Assembly (NCBI RefSeq): GCF_001435955.1
Contig: NZ_AYYT01000005.1
Coordinates: 1-64,000 of the forward strand
Source of the DNA: Ligilactobacillus salivarius DSM 20555 = ATCC 11741
GTDB taxonomy: Bacteria; Bacillota; Bacilli; Lactobacillales; Lactobacillaceae
Reading direction: 5' to 3'
Length of the DNA: 64,000 bases
A program made the translations under genes and the position numbers. Of the stretch, positions 51,196 to 60,774 are shown piece after piece. The stretch's first letter is position 1. The number at the start of each line of letters is the position of its first letter. The notes below the pieces were generated by a model. The model was given only the letters and a program-made list of their open reading frames with translations. It did no database searches and had not been told where the DNA came from.

Positions 51196-52293
51196 ATGAA
51201 AAGAATTTTGATTATTGCAAATAATGATGTAGGCTTATATAAATTCAGAAAAGAACTAATTACGGAACTTACTAAAGAAAATGAAATCTATCTACTTCTG
51301 CCATATGGGAAAAATGTCGATAAATTAATAGCATTAGGTGCTAAATTCATTGATTGTCCTTATTTAGAAAGACGCGGAACGAACCCATTTAAAGATATTC
51401 GGTTAATGTTGTATTTTAGAAAAAATATTAGAAAACTAAAGCCAGATGTAATTTTGACATACACAATCAAGCCCAATATTTACGGTGGATATGCTGCTCG
51501 TTTATGTAAGATTCCATATATAGTCAATGTCACAGGCTTAGGAACAGCTTTAGAAAATGAAGGAATTTTACAAAAAATAACAAGTTTGATGTACAAAGTA
51601 GCTTTAAAAGATGCGAAAAAAATTTTCTTTCAAAATCAAGCTAATCAAGATTTTATGTTAGATAGGAAAATAATCGATAAAAGTAATAGTTATGAAATTA
51701 TTCCTGGATCTGGAGTAAATTTACAAGAATATCAAAAGAAACCATATCCTAAACATGAAGTAGTAAAATTTGCTTTTGTTTCAAGGATTATGCGCCAGAA
51801 AGGTATAGATCAATATTTAGCAGCAGCTAAGTATATTAAAAAGAAGTATTCAGAGACAGAATTTCATATCTATGGCTTTTGTGAAGAAGAGTATCAAAGT
51901 GTGTTAGCTAAGTTGCAAGCTGAAAAGATTATTAATTATCATGGAATGGTTCAAGATATGAAATCTGTATATCAAGAAATTGATTGTTTGATTCATCCAA
52001 CTTATTATCCAGAAGGAATGTCGAATGTTTTGTTGGAGGCATGTGCGAGTGGTCGTCCGATTATTACAACTGATCGACCAGGTTGTCGAGAAATTGTTGA
52101 TGATGGGGTGAATGGTTTTGTCGTTGTAGAACAAAATAGCAAAGACTTAACTGATAAGATAGAACAATTTCTCCATTTAGATTTAGAACAAAGAGAAAAA
52201 ATGGGAATTGCAGCACGCAAAAAAGTAGAACAAGAATTTGATCGACAAATCATAGTGTCTAAGTATCTTGCTGAAATACAAAATATTAGATAG
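51196..52293 (+). CDS. Glycosyltransferase family 4 (PglA-like position)
   Basis: This 365-residue GT-B enzyme has the N-terminal NDVGLYKFRKEL, VTGLGTALENEG near residue 112, and the C-terminal nucleotide-sugar site PTYYPEGMSNVLLEACASGRP near 272, quoted in part, with the E-x7-E motif. It resembles transferases that add the second sugar to Und-PP-bacillosamine (PglA). The assignment to that step is inferred from gene order. A taagaggtg ribosome binding site precedes it. Confidence 0.88.
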   Translation: MKRILIIANNDVGLYKFRKELITELTKENEIYLLLPYGKNVDKLIALGAKFIDCPYLERRGTNPFKDIRLMLYFRKNIRKLKPDVILTYTIKPNIYGGYAARLCKIPYIVNVTGLGTALENEGILQKITSLMYKVALKDAKKIFFQNQANQDFMLDRKIIDKSNSYEIIPGSGVNLQEYQKKPYPKHEVVKFAFVSRIMRQKGIDQYLAAAKYIKKKYSETEFHIYGFCEEEYQSVLAKLQAEKIINYHGMVQDMKSVYQEIDCLIHPTYYPEGMSNVLLEACASGRPIITTDRPGCREIVDDGVNGFVVVEQNSKDLTDKIEQFLHLDLEQREKMGIAARKKVEQEFDRQIIVSKYLAEIQNIR

Positions 52294-52305
52294 AGGGTGA
52301 TGAGA

Positions 52306-53454
52306 ATGAAAATTTGTATTTGTGTGGGAACAATTTCTGGTATAGGTGGAATCCAAAGGGTAATTACACTTTTTGCAAATGAATTAGCTAAGAAGCATGA
52401 GGTTACAATTTCTTCTTACGATACACCTGAAATTTTATCCAATTCAGTTTATAAATTAGATAAAAGTATAAACTTTGTTGAATTTCCAAAGAATAAAATT
52501 GCGTCTAATATTCTTTATAGAATTGTTAGGAAAATACTATCTAAAGTTGCAAGAAATGATAAATATTTAGAGAAAATAGATTTTCCTAAATTTATGCAAA
52601 AAAAGCTAGTAACTTTTTTTAATCAAGGTGACTATGATGTCGTGATAGGTGTTGCTTGGTATCACAGCCTTTTGTTGGCAATGGTTGCTCCAGAAATAGA
52701 AGCTAAAACAATTGGTTGGCAACATAATTCATACGACGCTTATTTTTGTACTCCTGGACGTTATGCTTGGAAGAAAGCTGGTCTTTTTAAAAAGTATCTT
52801 TCCAACCTTGATGCATACGTTGTTTTAAATGAAACAGCTAAAGAAAAGGTAGATGCTAATTTTGGAATTAATTCAACTGTCATTTACAATCCTAAGAGTT
52901 ATGTTTCTAAGGAAAAATCAGATATGAGAAATAAGGTCTTCCTTGCAGCTGGACGAATGGCTTATGCCAAAGGATTCGATACCCTGATAGATGCTTTTAA
53001 AATTTTTGCCAAAAAAAATTCGGATTGGAAGTTGCTGTTAGTCGGTGATGGTGAGGAACTTCCAGCGATAAAGGATAAAATTAAAGAATATGAATTGGAA
53101 GAAAGAATCCTAACTCCTGGGAAAACTGATGATATAAAGAAATACTTCTTACAATCTTCGGTACTGCTTTTATCGTCAAGATGGGAAGGAATGCCGATGA
53201 TAGTTCTTGAATCTCTTGAAATGGGATGTCCAATTGTTGCATTTGATATTGATGCAATGGGTCCATTGGTTACTAATGGAATTGAAGGACTAATTGTTAA
53301 AAATAAGCAAGATGCAAATGCTTATGCTCAAGCGATGTTAAAAATAGCTGAAAATCAAGCTTTGAGAGATCAGATGCATCAGGCTGCAATTCAAAAATCA
53401 CGTCAATTTTCCGTAGATAAAATAGTAAGTAAGTGGGAAGAAATTCTTAGGTAG
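52306..53454 (+). CDS. Glycosyltransferase family 4
   Basis: This 382-residue GT-B enzyme has GTISGIGGIQRVITLFANEL at the N-terminus (glycine-rich acceptor-domain loop). FLAAGRMAYAKGFDTLIDAF near 212 and SRWEGMPMIVLESLEMGCPI near 290 form the donor site with the E-x7-E pair. ATG 52306 has gaggg eight bases upstream; ATG 52300 is too close. The donor sugar is unknown. Confidence 0.87.
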   Translation: MKICICVGTISGIGGIQRVITLFANELAKKHEVTISSYDTPEILSNSVYKLDKSINFVEFPKNKIASNILYRIVRKILSKVARNDKYLEKIDFPKFMQKKLVTFFNQGDYDVVIGVAWYHSLLLAMVAPEIEAKTIGWQHNSYDAYFCTPGRYAWKKAGLFKKYLSNLDAYVVLNETAKEKVDANFGINSTVIYNPKSYVSKEKSDMRNKVFLAAGRMAYAKGFDTLIDAFKIFAKKNSDWKLLLVGDGEELPAIKDKIKEYELEERILTPGKTDDIKKYFLQSSVLLLSSRWEGMPMIVLESLEMGCPIVAFDIDAMGPLVTNGIEGLIVKNKQDANAYAQAMLKIAENQALRDQMHQAAIQKSRQFSVDKIVSKWEEILR

Positions 53455-53484
53455 AAAATTTCCGATAGAAATTAGGTGGCAACA

Positions 53485-54591
53485 ATGAAAATCTTATTTG
53501 TTAATAACGGTCTAGCAGGTGGCGGTGTTGAGAAATTATTGAATGACATGTTGCCACTAATTAATGAAAGTGGGAATTACTGTGAACTATTAATTTTATT
53601 TGACGATAACGCTAAGTATTTGGAATCTCTGCGAAATCATGGGGTTAAAGTTCAGATTGTTCCTAAAAATATCTATAATAAAGGCCACTTTAAGAGAATG
53701 ATATACATAATGAATTATATAAAGAATAATAACTTTGATATAGTTCACGCTAATGAATTTCCATTGATATATTATTGTTCTATTATAAAGGTTATTTTAG
53801 GGGAAAAGATGCCTAAGCTAGTAATGACGGAGCATAATACTGATAATAGGCGTCGTCATATCAAGTTAAGTCGACCATTAGAGAAAATAATTTATCGTAA
53901 TTATGATAAAGTTACGTCGATAAGTGATAAGGTACAAGAGGTTTTATTGGATTGGCTACGACCTAATGATAGGGATAAATATGTGGTTATCTGTAATGGG
54001 ATAGTCATAGAAGATTTTAGAAAATCCCAACCATATAAGAGAAGTGACTTGCTTCCGGGGATTGGTGAGAAAGATAAATTACTTTGTATTATTGGATCAC
54101 TAACTGAACAAAAGAATTACTTCTTTATGCTAGAAGTTATGGAGAATTTACCTGATAACTATCATTTACTCTGTCTAGGTGAAGGTCCATTAAAACAAGA
54201 GATTATGAATAAAATCCAACAGAAAAAACTACAAAAAAAGGTTCATTTGTTAGGATTTAGAAAAGATGTAGCTAGGGTTTTAAAAACAATTGATGTATTG
54301 GTTATTCCATCGCTCTGGGAAGGATTTGGCTTGATTGCAGTAGAAGCCATGGCAAGTCAAACTCCAGTCATTGTATCAGATGTGCCTGGTTTAGCTGAAG
54401 TAGTTGGTGAAGCTGGAGTTAAATGTTCAGTAAATGACGTTGAAAAGTTTGTTCAAGCAATAAAGAAAGTAGTTAGTGATAGTGAGTATTCACATAAGTT
54501 AACCAAATTGAGTGAGAAACAAGCCAGTAAATATGATATAAGAAAAATGACTGAGAATTATTTGAGGTTATACAAGCATTTACTGGAGTGA
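53485..54591 (+). CDS. Glycosyltransferase family 4
   Basis: This 368-residue GT-B enzyme has FVNNGLAGGGVEKLLNDML at the N-terminus, CIIGSLTEQKNYFFMLEVM near residue 193 and PSLWEGFGLIAVEAMASQTP near 275, with the E-x7-E donor motif. ATG 53485 follows aggtgg; the GTG at 53476 is inside that ribosome binding site. It is part of the polysaccharide operon; the linkage is unknown. Confidence 0.87.
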   Translation: MKILFVNNGLAGGGVEKLLNDMLPLINESGNYCELLILFDDNAKYLESLRNHGVKVQIVPKNIYNKGHFKRMIYIMNYIKNNNFDIVHANEFPLIYYCSIIKVILGEKMPKLVMTEHNTDNRRRHIKLSRPLEKIIYRNYDKVTSISDKVQEVLLDWLRPNDRDKYVVICNGIVIEDFRKSQPYKRSDLLPGIGEKDKLLCIIGSLTEQKNYFFMLEVMENLPDNYHLLCLGEGPLKQEIMNKIQQKKLQKKVHLLGFRKDVARVLKTIDVLVIPSLWEGFGLIAVEAMASQTPVIVSDVPGLAEVVGEAGVKCSVNDVEKFVQAIKKVVSDSEYSHKLTKLSEKQASKYDIRKMTENYLRLYKHLLE

Positions 54592-54604
54592 GAAGGTGTA
54601 GGAA

Positions 54605-55474
54605 TTGAAATTTTGTGGAGTAGTAGTTTGGTACAATCCTGACGGTGATATCTTAGATAATATTAGTTCTTACATTACTGATATTGATAAATTATATATT
54701 GTTGATAACTCAAATGGAAGTCATATCAACTTATTAGCTAATTACAAATATCAGAATAAATGTGAGTATATTCCTTTACATAAAAATCTAGGTTTAGCAT
54801 ATGCTTTAAATGTAGGTTGCAAAAAAGCAATCAAAGATAGATTTGACTATATTCTAACAATGGATCAGGATTCAATATTTGAACCAACAGCTGTTAGTAA
54901 ATTAAAGGTAGCAGCTCAAAAAAATAAAAGATATGGTATTATTTGTCCAAATGTTAAGTCTATTTATCATGATGAGAAAACTAATTTAGACAAAGTAGCT
55001 TATCTAAAATGGAGCAAGGAAGAATTTAAAGAAATTCCCTGGACAATGACTTCTGGAAGCTTAACTTCACTCAAAGCTTACACTGATGTTGGTGGTTTTG
55101 ATGATGACTTATTTATAGCTCATATTGATATAGATTTTTGTATCAAATTGAATCAAAATAATTGGAAAATTTTGATGGTGGGACCAGCGATTATTAAGCA
55201 GCGTTTTGGAAATTCTAAACCAGTTCGAATTTTATGGAAGAAAGTTCATCCGTCGTTTGCTAACCCAGTACGTACATATTATTTATTTAGAAATCAGAAA
55301 TATTTAGAGATGAAATATGGAAAAGAGATCCATGAATTTATTGGAGTAGATCTATGTAAATTTTTTGTGAAAATTACTTTATTTGAGAAACAAAAAGCAA
55401 AGAAATACTTGATGATGCTTCGAGGATATAGGGATGCTAAGGCAAATAGAATGGGAAAATATAAGGACGGATGA
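54605..55474 (+). CDS. Glycosyltransferase family 2 (rhamnosyltransferase-like)
   Basis: This 289-residue GT-A enzyme starts KFCGVVVWYNPDGDILDNI. It has NKNLGLAYALNVG-type block (HKNLGLAYALNVGC near residue 59), the metal-binding DQD in LTMDQDSIF near 82 and FIAHIDIDFCIKLNQNNW near 173. The layout is that of the rhamnosyltransferase group (RfbF/WsaF-like). The start is TTG with gtagga upstream. The substrate cannot be told. Confidence 0.85.
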   Translation: MKFCGVVVWYNPDGDILDNISSYITDIDKLYIVDNSNGSHINLLANYKYQNKCEYIPLHKNLGLAYALNVGCKKAIKDRFDYILTMDQDSIFEPTAVSKLKVAAQKNKRYGIICPNVKSIYHDEKTNLDKVAYLKWSKEEFKEIPWTMTSGSLTSLKAYTDVGGFDDDLFIAHIDIDFCIKLNQNNWKILMVGPAIIKQRFGNSKPVRILWKKVHPSFANPVRTYYLFRNQKYLEMKYGKEIHEFIGVDLCKFFVKITLFEKQKAKKYLMMLRGYRDAKANRMGKYKDG

Positions 55475-55478
55475 GTAT

Positions 55479-56366
55479 ATGGGAAAATTGTTGACAATAT
55501 TAACCCCAACATATAATCGTGGCGAATATTTAGAAAATATTTTTGTATCTCTACAACAACAAACAGATAAAGATTTTGAGTGGTTGATAATTGATGATGG
55601 TAGTACAGATAATACAAAGGAAATTGTAGAATCATTCATTAAAAGCAACAAATTAAGAATTAGATATTTTTATAAGGAAAATGGTGGGAAGCATACTGCT
55701 ATAAATTATGGATTAAAGTATACTTTCACGAAGTTAATAGTCATTTTGGATAGTGATGATACTTTTACGAATGATGCGGTTGAAGTGATTGAGAAGACTT
55801 ACAATGAAAATAAAAATAAAGAAAATATTTGTGGATTTACTTTTTTAAGACAGAGAAAAAATGGTGAACTATTTGGAAAAGATTTTCCTAGAGAAGGCAG
55901 ATATAATTTCTTAAAATGGAGGCTAAGCAAAGTTTCTACTGGTGAAAGATGTGACGTATTTTATAGTGAAATTATGAAACAATATCCATTCAGTGAGTAT
56001 GAAGGTGAAAAATATATTGGTGAAAGCACAATGATGATTAAAATGGCATATCAATACGATATGATTGGTAAAAATAGTGTGATTGGTATTTCAGATTACT
56101 TAGAAGGTGGTTTGACTAACAGTAATAGAGTATTGAGATTACACTCCTTATTGGGAAGTATAGAGTACTGTAATTTATGCATGATGCCAGGAATATATTG
56201 GAGAAGAAGATTAAAATCAGCTCTTTTATATGATACATATGGATTTTTGAAGAATATAGGACTTAAGCAACTCATTAACGATAGTAATGCACCATTGTTA
56301 ACGACAATATTTTATCCAATATCTACAATTATAGGAAGATATTGGAAAAATAAATATAAATTATAG
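55479..56366 (+). CDS. Glycosyltransferase family 2
   Basis: This 295-residue GT-A enzyme begins LLTILTPTYNRGEYLENIF, followed by DFEWLIIDDGSTDNT near residue 33, NGGKHTAINYGL near 69 and the DxD in VILDSDDTF near 89. ATG 55479 follows aaggacgg and comes four bases after the previous stop. The frame is open upstream to 55434, but that stretch lies in the preceding gene. Confidence 0.87.
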   Translation: MGKLLTILTPTYNRGEYLENIFVSLQQQTDKDFEWLIIDDGSTDNTKEIVESFIKSNKLRIRYFYKENGGKHTAINYGLKYTFTKLIVILDSDDTFTNDAVEVIEKTYNENKNKENICGFTFLRQRKNGELFGKDFPREGRYNFLKWRLSKVSTGERCDVFYSEIMKQYPFSEYEGEKYIGESTMMIKMAYQYDMIGKNSVIGISDYLEGGLTNSNRVLRLHSLLGSIEYCNLCMMPGIYWRRRLKSALLYDTYGFLKNIGLKQLINDSNAPLLTTIFYPISTIIGRYWKNKYKL

Positions 56367-56377
56367 GAAGTGATGAT

Positions 56378-57469
56378 ATGGTTTATTATTTGGGAATCGC
56401 AACTTTAATATTTATTGGCTACTTCACTTCCAAAAATAGTGACAAATATTTAAATGCTATGCTATGTATATTATTTGTGTTTATTACCTTACATAATCCC
56501 TACATAACAGGAACTGATGGTAGATCATATCGAGCATACTTTAAGGAAAATATCCCAACCTTATTTCATTTTTCTGAGTATAATCACACATATGAAATTG
56601 GATATGCTTTACTAAACTCGCTAGCTAAAACCATTCATAACGACTACTTTATTTTTCAGTTAATATATAGTTTTATTGCCATCTTTTTATTAGGGTTGGT
56701 TTTGAAGAAGACTAAATTAGCTGATCAAGAAAAATTATTATTATTGTTTGTTTACTTCTGCTATCGTTTTTTTCAAAATAATATGGAATTTTTACGACAA
56801 AATATTGCTATCTTACTTATCTGGTTAGCAGTTCTTTCAATAAGTGATTATTACCAAGAAAAAGGTAAGAATAAAATTAAATATTTACTAACAATTATTG
56901 CTTGGACTTTCCACCGAAGTGCGATTTTCAATTTGATATTATTACCATTGATTGAGAGATTGAAAAGGACTGATGTTAAAAAATTAGTAGTAATAACTTC
57001 AGTTGCTTCTTTTGGAATTTTATTTTTAGGAAATAGTGCAATTTCAAAGATTGTTCAATTCGCCATAATAATTGGTGGTGATAGGTATTCTTCATACTTG
57101 ATTAATCCAGGAGAAGTTGTACCACCAATTAATCCGGTTAATTATGGTATTCGTTATATATTTTATATTATGTATTTCTTAAGTATTGATAACTATGAAT
57201 ATAGCAAGAAGAAAACTATTTTGGTAGTTGCAAGTCTAGCAATTATTTGTGGCTCTATTAATCAAAATATATTCACTAGATTATTAGAATATTACATGAT
57301 AGGAATTTATATAGCAATTGTTAAAAGTAAACATCTGATGACAGCTGGAAGATCTAGAAATTTGTATTTATTAATCTTGTACGTAGCTTTTATGATCATT
57401 CTAGCAAGGAATTTAATGTCGGTATCTGGTGGTACATATATGAATTATCAATTATATCCATTTAAATAA
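56378..57469 (+). CDS. Wzy/EpsG-type polysaccharide polymerase
   Basis: This 363-residue protein has about ten membrane helices. The N-terminal half carries GTDGRSYRAYF and YEIGYALLNSLAKTIH, which fit the EpsG family of O-antigen/EPS polymerases (acidic and Tyr-rich motif between helices 1 and 3, then FFQNNMEFLRQNIAILLIW near residue 128). It polymerises flipped repeat units outside the membrane. It has a good taggaagtg ribosome binding site. Confidence 0.82.
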   Translation: MVYYLGIATLIFIGYFTSKNSDKYLNAMLCILFVFITLHNPYITGTDGRSYRAYFKENIPTLFHFSEYNHTYEIGYALLNSLAKTIHNDYFIFQLIYSFIAIFLLGLVLKKTKLADQEKLLLLFVYFCYRFFQNNMEFLRQNIAILLIWLAVLSISDYYQEKGKNKIKYLLTIIAWTFHRSAIFNLILLPLIERLKRTDVKKLVVITSVASFGILFLGNSAISKIVQFAIIIGGDRYSSYLINPGEVVPPINPVNYGIRYIFYIMYFLSIDNYEYSKKKTILVVASLAIICGSINQNIFTRLLEYYMIGIYIAIVKSKHLMTAGRSRNLYLLILYVAFMIILARNLMSVSGGTYMNYQLYPFK

Positions 57470-57483
57470 GGGGGAAGATTAGA

Positions 57484-58426
57484 ATGGTAGCTAAAATAGG
57501 AGTAATAATCCCATATTTTGGAAAATTACCAAATTATTTTGATGTATGGTACCAGTCAGCAATCCAGAGTAAAAAGGTAGATTTTATTTTTTATACAGAT
57601 TGTAAGATAGAACCGACACAAAATATTATTGTGCACAACTGTAGCTTTACAGATTTTCGTAACAAAGTCCAGAGTAAATTTGATTTTAAAATTAGTTTGG
57701 AAAGGGCATATAAAATTTGTGATTTTCGTCCAGCCTATAGTTATATTTTTCAGGAAGAGTTAGAAAAATATAAATTTTGGGGATATTGTTTTTGGTGATA
57801 TTGACAAATATTTATCTGATGAAATTTTATTTAAGAATGATGTCATTGGTAAGTATGGACATTTTTCTATATATCAAAATAATGAAGAACTAAGATATCT
57901 TTTTATGGATGATGGAGTATATCCAGAAAAAAATTATCGAGAAGTATTCCAAAATAACGATGCCTTCTACTTTGATGAATTTGGAGGAATGATGTTAAAG
58001 AAATCTAGAAATGGGTATAAAACGTATCCCTTGAAAATAGCTAATTTCTTACCTATGCCTCCATATTTTAATGATCGAGGAGAATCGGTATACATAAAGT
58101 GGAGTAATGGTAAAGTATATACAATTTCTAAAGATAATCATTTAGAAGAATACTTTTATGTGCATTACAGTAAAAGAAAATTTAATCTTCATAAGGGTAA
58201 CCAAAGCTCGGAAATAATTGTAACACCTAGTGATATTTACATGGGGAATGATAATTTACATATTAAACTAAAAGATCTTAAATTAGGTAAATTTTACTAC
58301 TACAAATATATGCTAAGAAGAATATATATGCATCGTAATAATATTGGAAAGTTAATTCAACGAATGATTTGGGGACGTGATTTGAAAAAGTATACTGATA
58401 GCCTTAACGATAAGAAGAATTTTTAG
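57484..58426 (+). pseudogene. Frameshifted DUF6625-type polysaccharide gene
   Basis: An ATG frame at 57484 (ribosome binding site ggggaag) encodes KIGVIIPYFGKLPNYF and, further on, CDFRPAYSYIFQEELEKY then FWGYC, and stops at 57796. The protein continues without stop in the +1 frame from 57782 (DIVFGDIDKYLSDEILF) to 58426. Joined, the two parts give one protein of the DUF6625 family, which usually has W-G-x-C-D-x-D-x-x-F-G-D here. The missing C-D-L-D stretch and the frame change fit loss of 14 bases. The C-terminal part could start at ATG 57905 but lacks the catalytic-looking half. Probably an inactivated glycosyltransferase-like enzyme. Confidence 0.8.
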
Positions 58427-58445
58427 TAAGGAGGAGGTGTGATAT

Positions 58446-59561
58446 ATGAAAATAATTGCTTTCTATTTACCTCAATATCATGAGATAAAAGAAAATAATG
58501 AGTGGTGGGGTAAAGGTTTTACCGAATGGACGAATGTAAGGAATTCTAAGCCTTATTTTAAAGGACATAATATGCCACGCCGCCCATTAAATGACAATTA
58601 CTATGACTTAACAGATGTAAAAACGATGTTATGGCAAAAAGATCTAGCCAAAAAATATGGTATTTATGGATTTGCATATTATCATTACTGGTTCGAAGGA
58701 GAAATGTTATTGGAAAAACCAGCCGAGATAATGCTAAGGCATCCAGAAGTAGATATGCCGTTCTGCTTTTCCTGGGCAAATCATACTTGGTCGCGAGTTT
58801 GGGCGGATAAGACAAATAATGTATTAAAACTTCAGAAGTATGGCGATGAAAAAGATTGGAAACGTCATTTTGATTACTTATTACCTTTCTTCAAAGATAA
58901 ACGCTATATTAAAGAAAATGGCCGACCAGTAATGATAATTTATAATCCTTTAGGTGTAAAAGAATTTCCTGAGATGATGAAAAAGTGGCAACAATGGGCT
59001 AAAGATGCAAGTTTGCCAGGAATTTTTTTCCTACATCAACAAAATGAATTTAATCATAATGAGGAATTTGGTGGTAATTCATTTGAAGGTGGAATTGAGT
59101 TTCAGCCTAATCGAGCTGTGGTAGAATACATACGTAAAAGTTTAACTTTTAAATTGGAAGCTTTAGGTAGCAGAATAGCAAATAAAATTCCTGTATTAAT
59201 CTGTAAACATACTATGAAACATTATAGCTATGATGATATTTGGAAAATTATCTTAAAACAACAACCTAAAGGTAATGATTGGTATCCAGGTGCTTTTGCA
59301 GATTGGGACAATACTCCACGTAGAAAGAATAAAGGAGTATTTTGCGATGGAACGAGTCCAGAAAAGTTTGAATATTATTTAACGCAACAGATAAAACGAG
59401 CAAGGAATGTTTACCATAAGAATTATTTATTCATGTTTGCCTGGAATGAATGGGGAGAGTCTGGTTATTTAGAACCGGATACGAAAAATAGTTATAAGAT
59501 GCTAGAGGCGGTAAGGAACGCCTTGATAGCTAATGATGAATTCCCAGATTTTGATAATTGA
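58446..59561 (+). CDS. WbsX-like / GH99-like glycan enzyme, copy 1
   Basis: This 371-residue protein has the WbsX family opening IIAFYLPQYHEIKENNEWWG, then GFTEWTNV, GFAYYHYWFEG, CFSWANHTWSR near residue 109 and, near the end, FMFAWNEWGESGYLEPD. The family is related in fold to glycoside hydrolase family 99 and occurs in O-antigen and EPS clusters as a putative glycosyltransferase. It has an aaggaggagg ribosome binding site. It is followed directly by a close paralogue. Confidence 0.85.
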   Translation: MKIIAFYLPQYHEIKENNEWWGKGFTEWTNVRNSKPYFKGHNMPRRPLNDNYYDLTDVKTMLWQKDLAKKYGIYGFAYYHYWFEGEMLLEKPAEIMLRHPEVDMPFCFSWANHTWSRVWADKTNNVLKLQKYGDEKDWKRHFDYLLPFFKDKRYIKENGRPVMIIYNPLGVKEFPEMMKKWQQWAKDASLPGIFFLHQQNEFNHNEEFGGNSFEGGIEFQPNRAVVEYIRKSLTFKLEALGSRIANKIPVLICKHTMKHYSYDDIWKIILKQQPKGNDWYPGAFADWDNTPRRKNKGVFCDGTSPEKFEYYLTQQIKRARNVYHKNYLFMFAWNEWGESGYLEPDTKNSYKMLEAVRNALIANDEFPDFDN

Positions 59562-59633
59562 AATAATAATATTATATTTAAAAAATATATTGTAGGGTGA
59601 TAAAAATTTCTAGTGAATGGAGGATTGTGTTAT

Positions 59634-60746
59634 ATGAAGATAATAGCATTTTATTTACCTCAATATCACGAAATAAAAGAAAATAATGAGTGGTGGGGTA
59701 AAGGATTTACGGAATGGACAAATGTAAAAAATTCTAAACCATATTTTAAAGGGCATAATATGCCACGCCGCCCATTGAATGATAATTATTATAATCTAAC
59801 AGATATAAAAACAATGTTATGGCAAAAAGATTTAGCTAAAAAATATGGCATTTATGGATTTGCGTATTATCATTACTGGTTTGAAGGTAAGATGTTATTA
59901 GAAAAACCGGCTGAGATAATGCTAAGGCATCCAGAAGTAGATATGCCATTTTGTTTTTCCTGGGCAAATCATACCTGGTCTCGAGCATGGGCGGATAAGA
60001 CAAATGAAAAATTAATAATTCAAAAATATGGTGATGAAAAAGACTGGAAACGTCATTTTGATTATCTACTACCTTTCTTCAAAGATAGTAGGTATATTAA
60101 GGAGGATGGTCGACCAGTAATGATATTATATAATCCTTTAGGTGTAAAGGAATTTCCTGAGATGATGAAAAAGTGGCAACAATGGGCTAAAGAAGCAGGT
60201 TTACCAGGAATCTTTTTCTTACATCAGCAAGATAAATTTGATCATCATAAAAAAGATAGTGATGGCTTATATGATGGAGGAATTGAATTTCAGATGAGTC
60301 GAGCCATAGTAGAATATGGACGTAAGAGTTTAACTTTTAAACTAGAGACACTAGGCAGTATGATAGCTGATAGATTTCCTATGCTTATTTGTAAGAATAC
60401 TATAAGACATTATAAGTATGATGATATTTGGAAAATTATTTTAAAACAACAGCCTAAAGGTGATGACTGGTATCCAGGTGCCTTTGTAGATTGGGATAAT
60501 ACTCCACGTCGGAAAAATAAGGGTTCATTTTGTGATGGAACAAGTCCAGAAAAATTTGAATATTATTTAACGCAACAGATAAAACGAGCAAGGAATGTTT
60601 ATCATAAGGATTATTTATTCATGTTTGCCTGGAATGAATGGGGTGAATCAGGTTATTTAGAACCAGATACGAAAAATGGCTATAAAATGTTAGAAGCAGT
60701 GCGAAACGCTTTAATAGCTAATAATGAATTCCCAGATTTTGATTAG
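59634..60746 (+). CDS. WbsX-like / GH99-like glycan enzyme, copy 2
   Basis: This 370-residue protein is about 85-90 percent identical by eye to copy 1, with all the same motif blocks. Divergence is concentrated near residues 120-126 and 200-225 and around 245-260. Some DNA stretches, for example in the last 180 bases, are nearly identical, suggesting recent duplication or gene conversion. ATG 59634 follows ggagga; the GTG at 59613 has no ribosome binding site. Both copies look intact, so they may act on different acceptors. Confidence 0.85.
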   Translation: MKIIAFYLPQYHEIKENNEWWGKGFTEWTNVKNSKPYFKGHNMPRRPLNDNYYNLTDIKTMLWQKDLAKKYGIYGFAYYHYWFEGKMLLEKPAEIMLRHPEVDMPFCFSWANHTWSRAWADKTNEKLIIQKYGDEKDWKRHFDYLLPFFKDSRYIKEDGRPVMILYNPLGVKEFPEMMKKWQQWAKEAGLPGIFFLHQQDKFDHHKKDSDGLYDGGIEFQMSRAIVEYGRKSLTFKLETLGSMIADRFPMLICKNTIRHYKYDDIWKIILKQQPKGDDWYPGAFVDWDNTPRRKNKGSFCDGTSPEKFEYYLTQQIKRARNVYHKDYLFMFAWNEWGESGYLEPDTKNGYKMLEAVRNALIANNEFPDFD

Positions 60747-60774
60747 TAGAATAAACTATAAATGAGGAATGGAT

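Noticed and set aside
52005-52253. Minus-strand frames inside the GT4 genes
   Set aside because: Antisense shadows within strongly supported glycosyltransferase genes; no start signals or family motifs.
58446-60746. Insertion sequence or transposase repeat
   Set aside because: The two similar units are intact WbsX-like genes with no terminal inverted repeats or target duplications at their borders.
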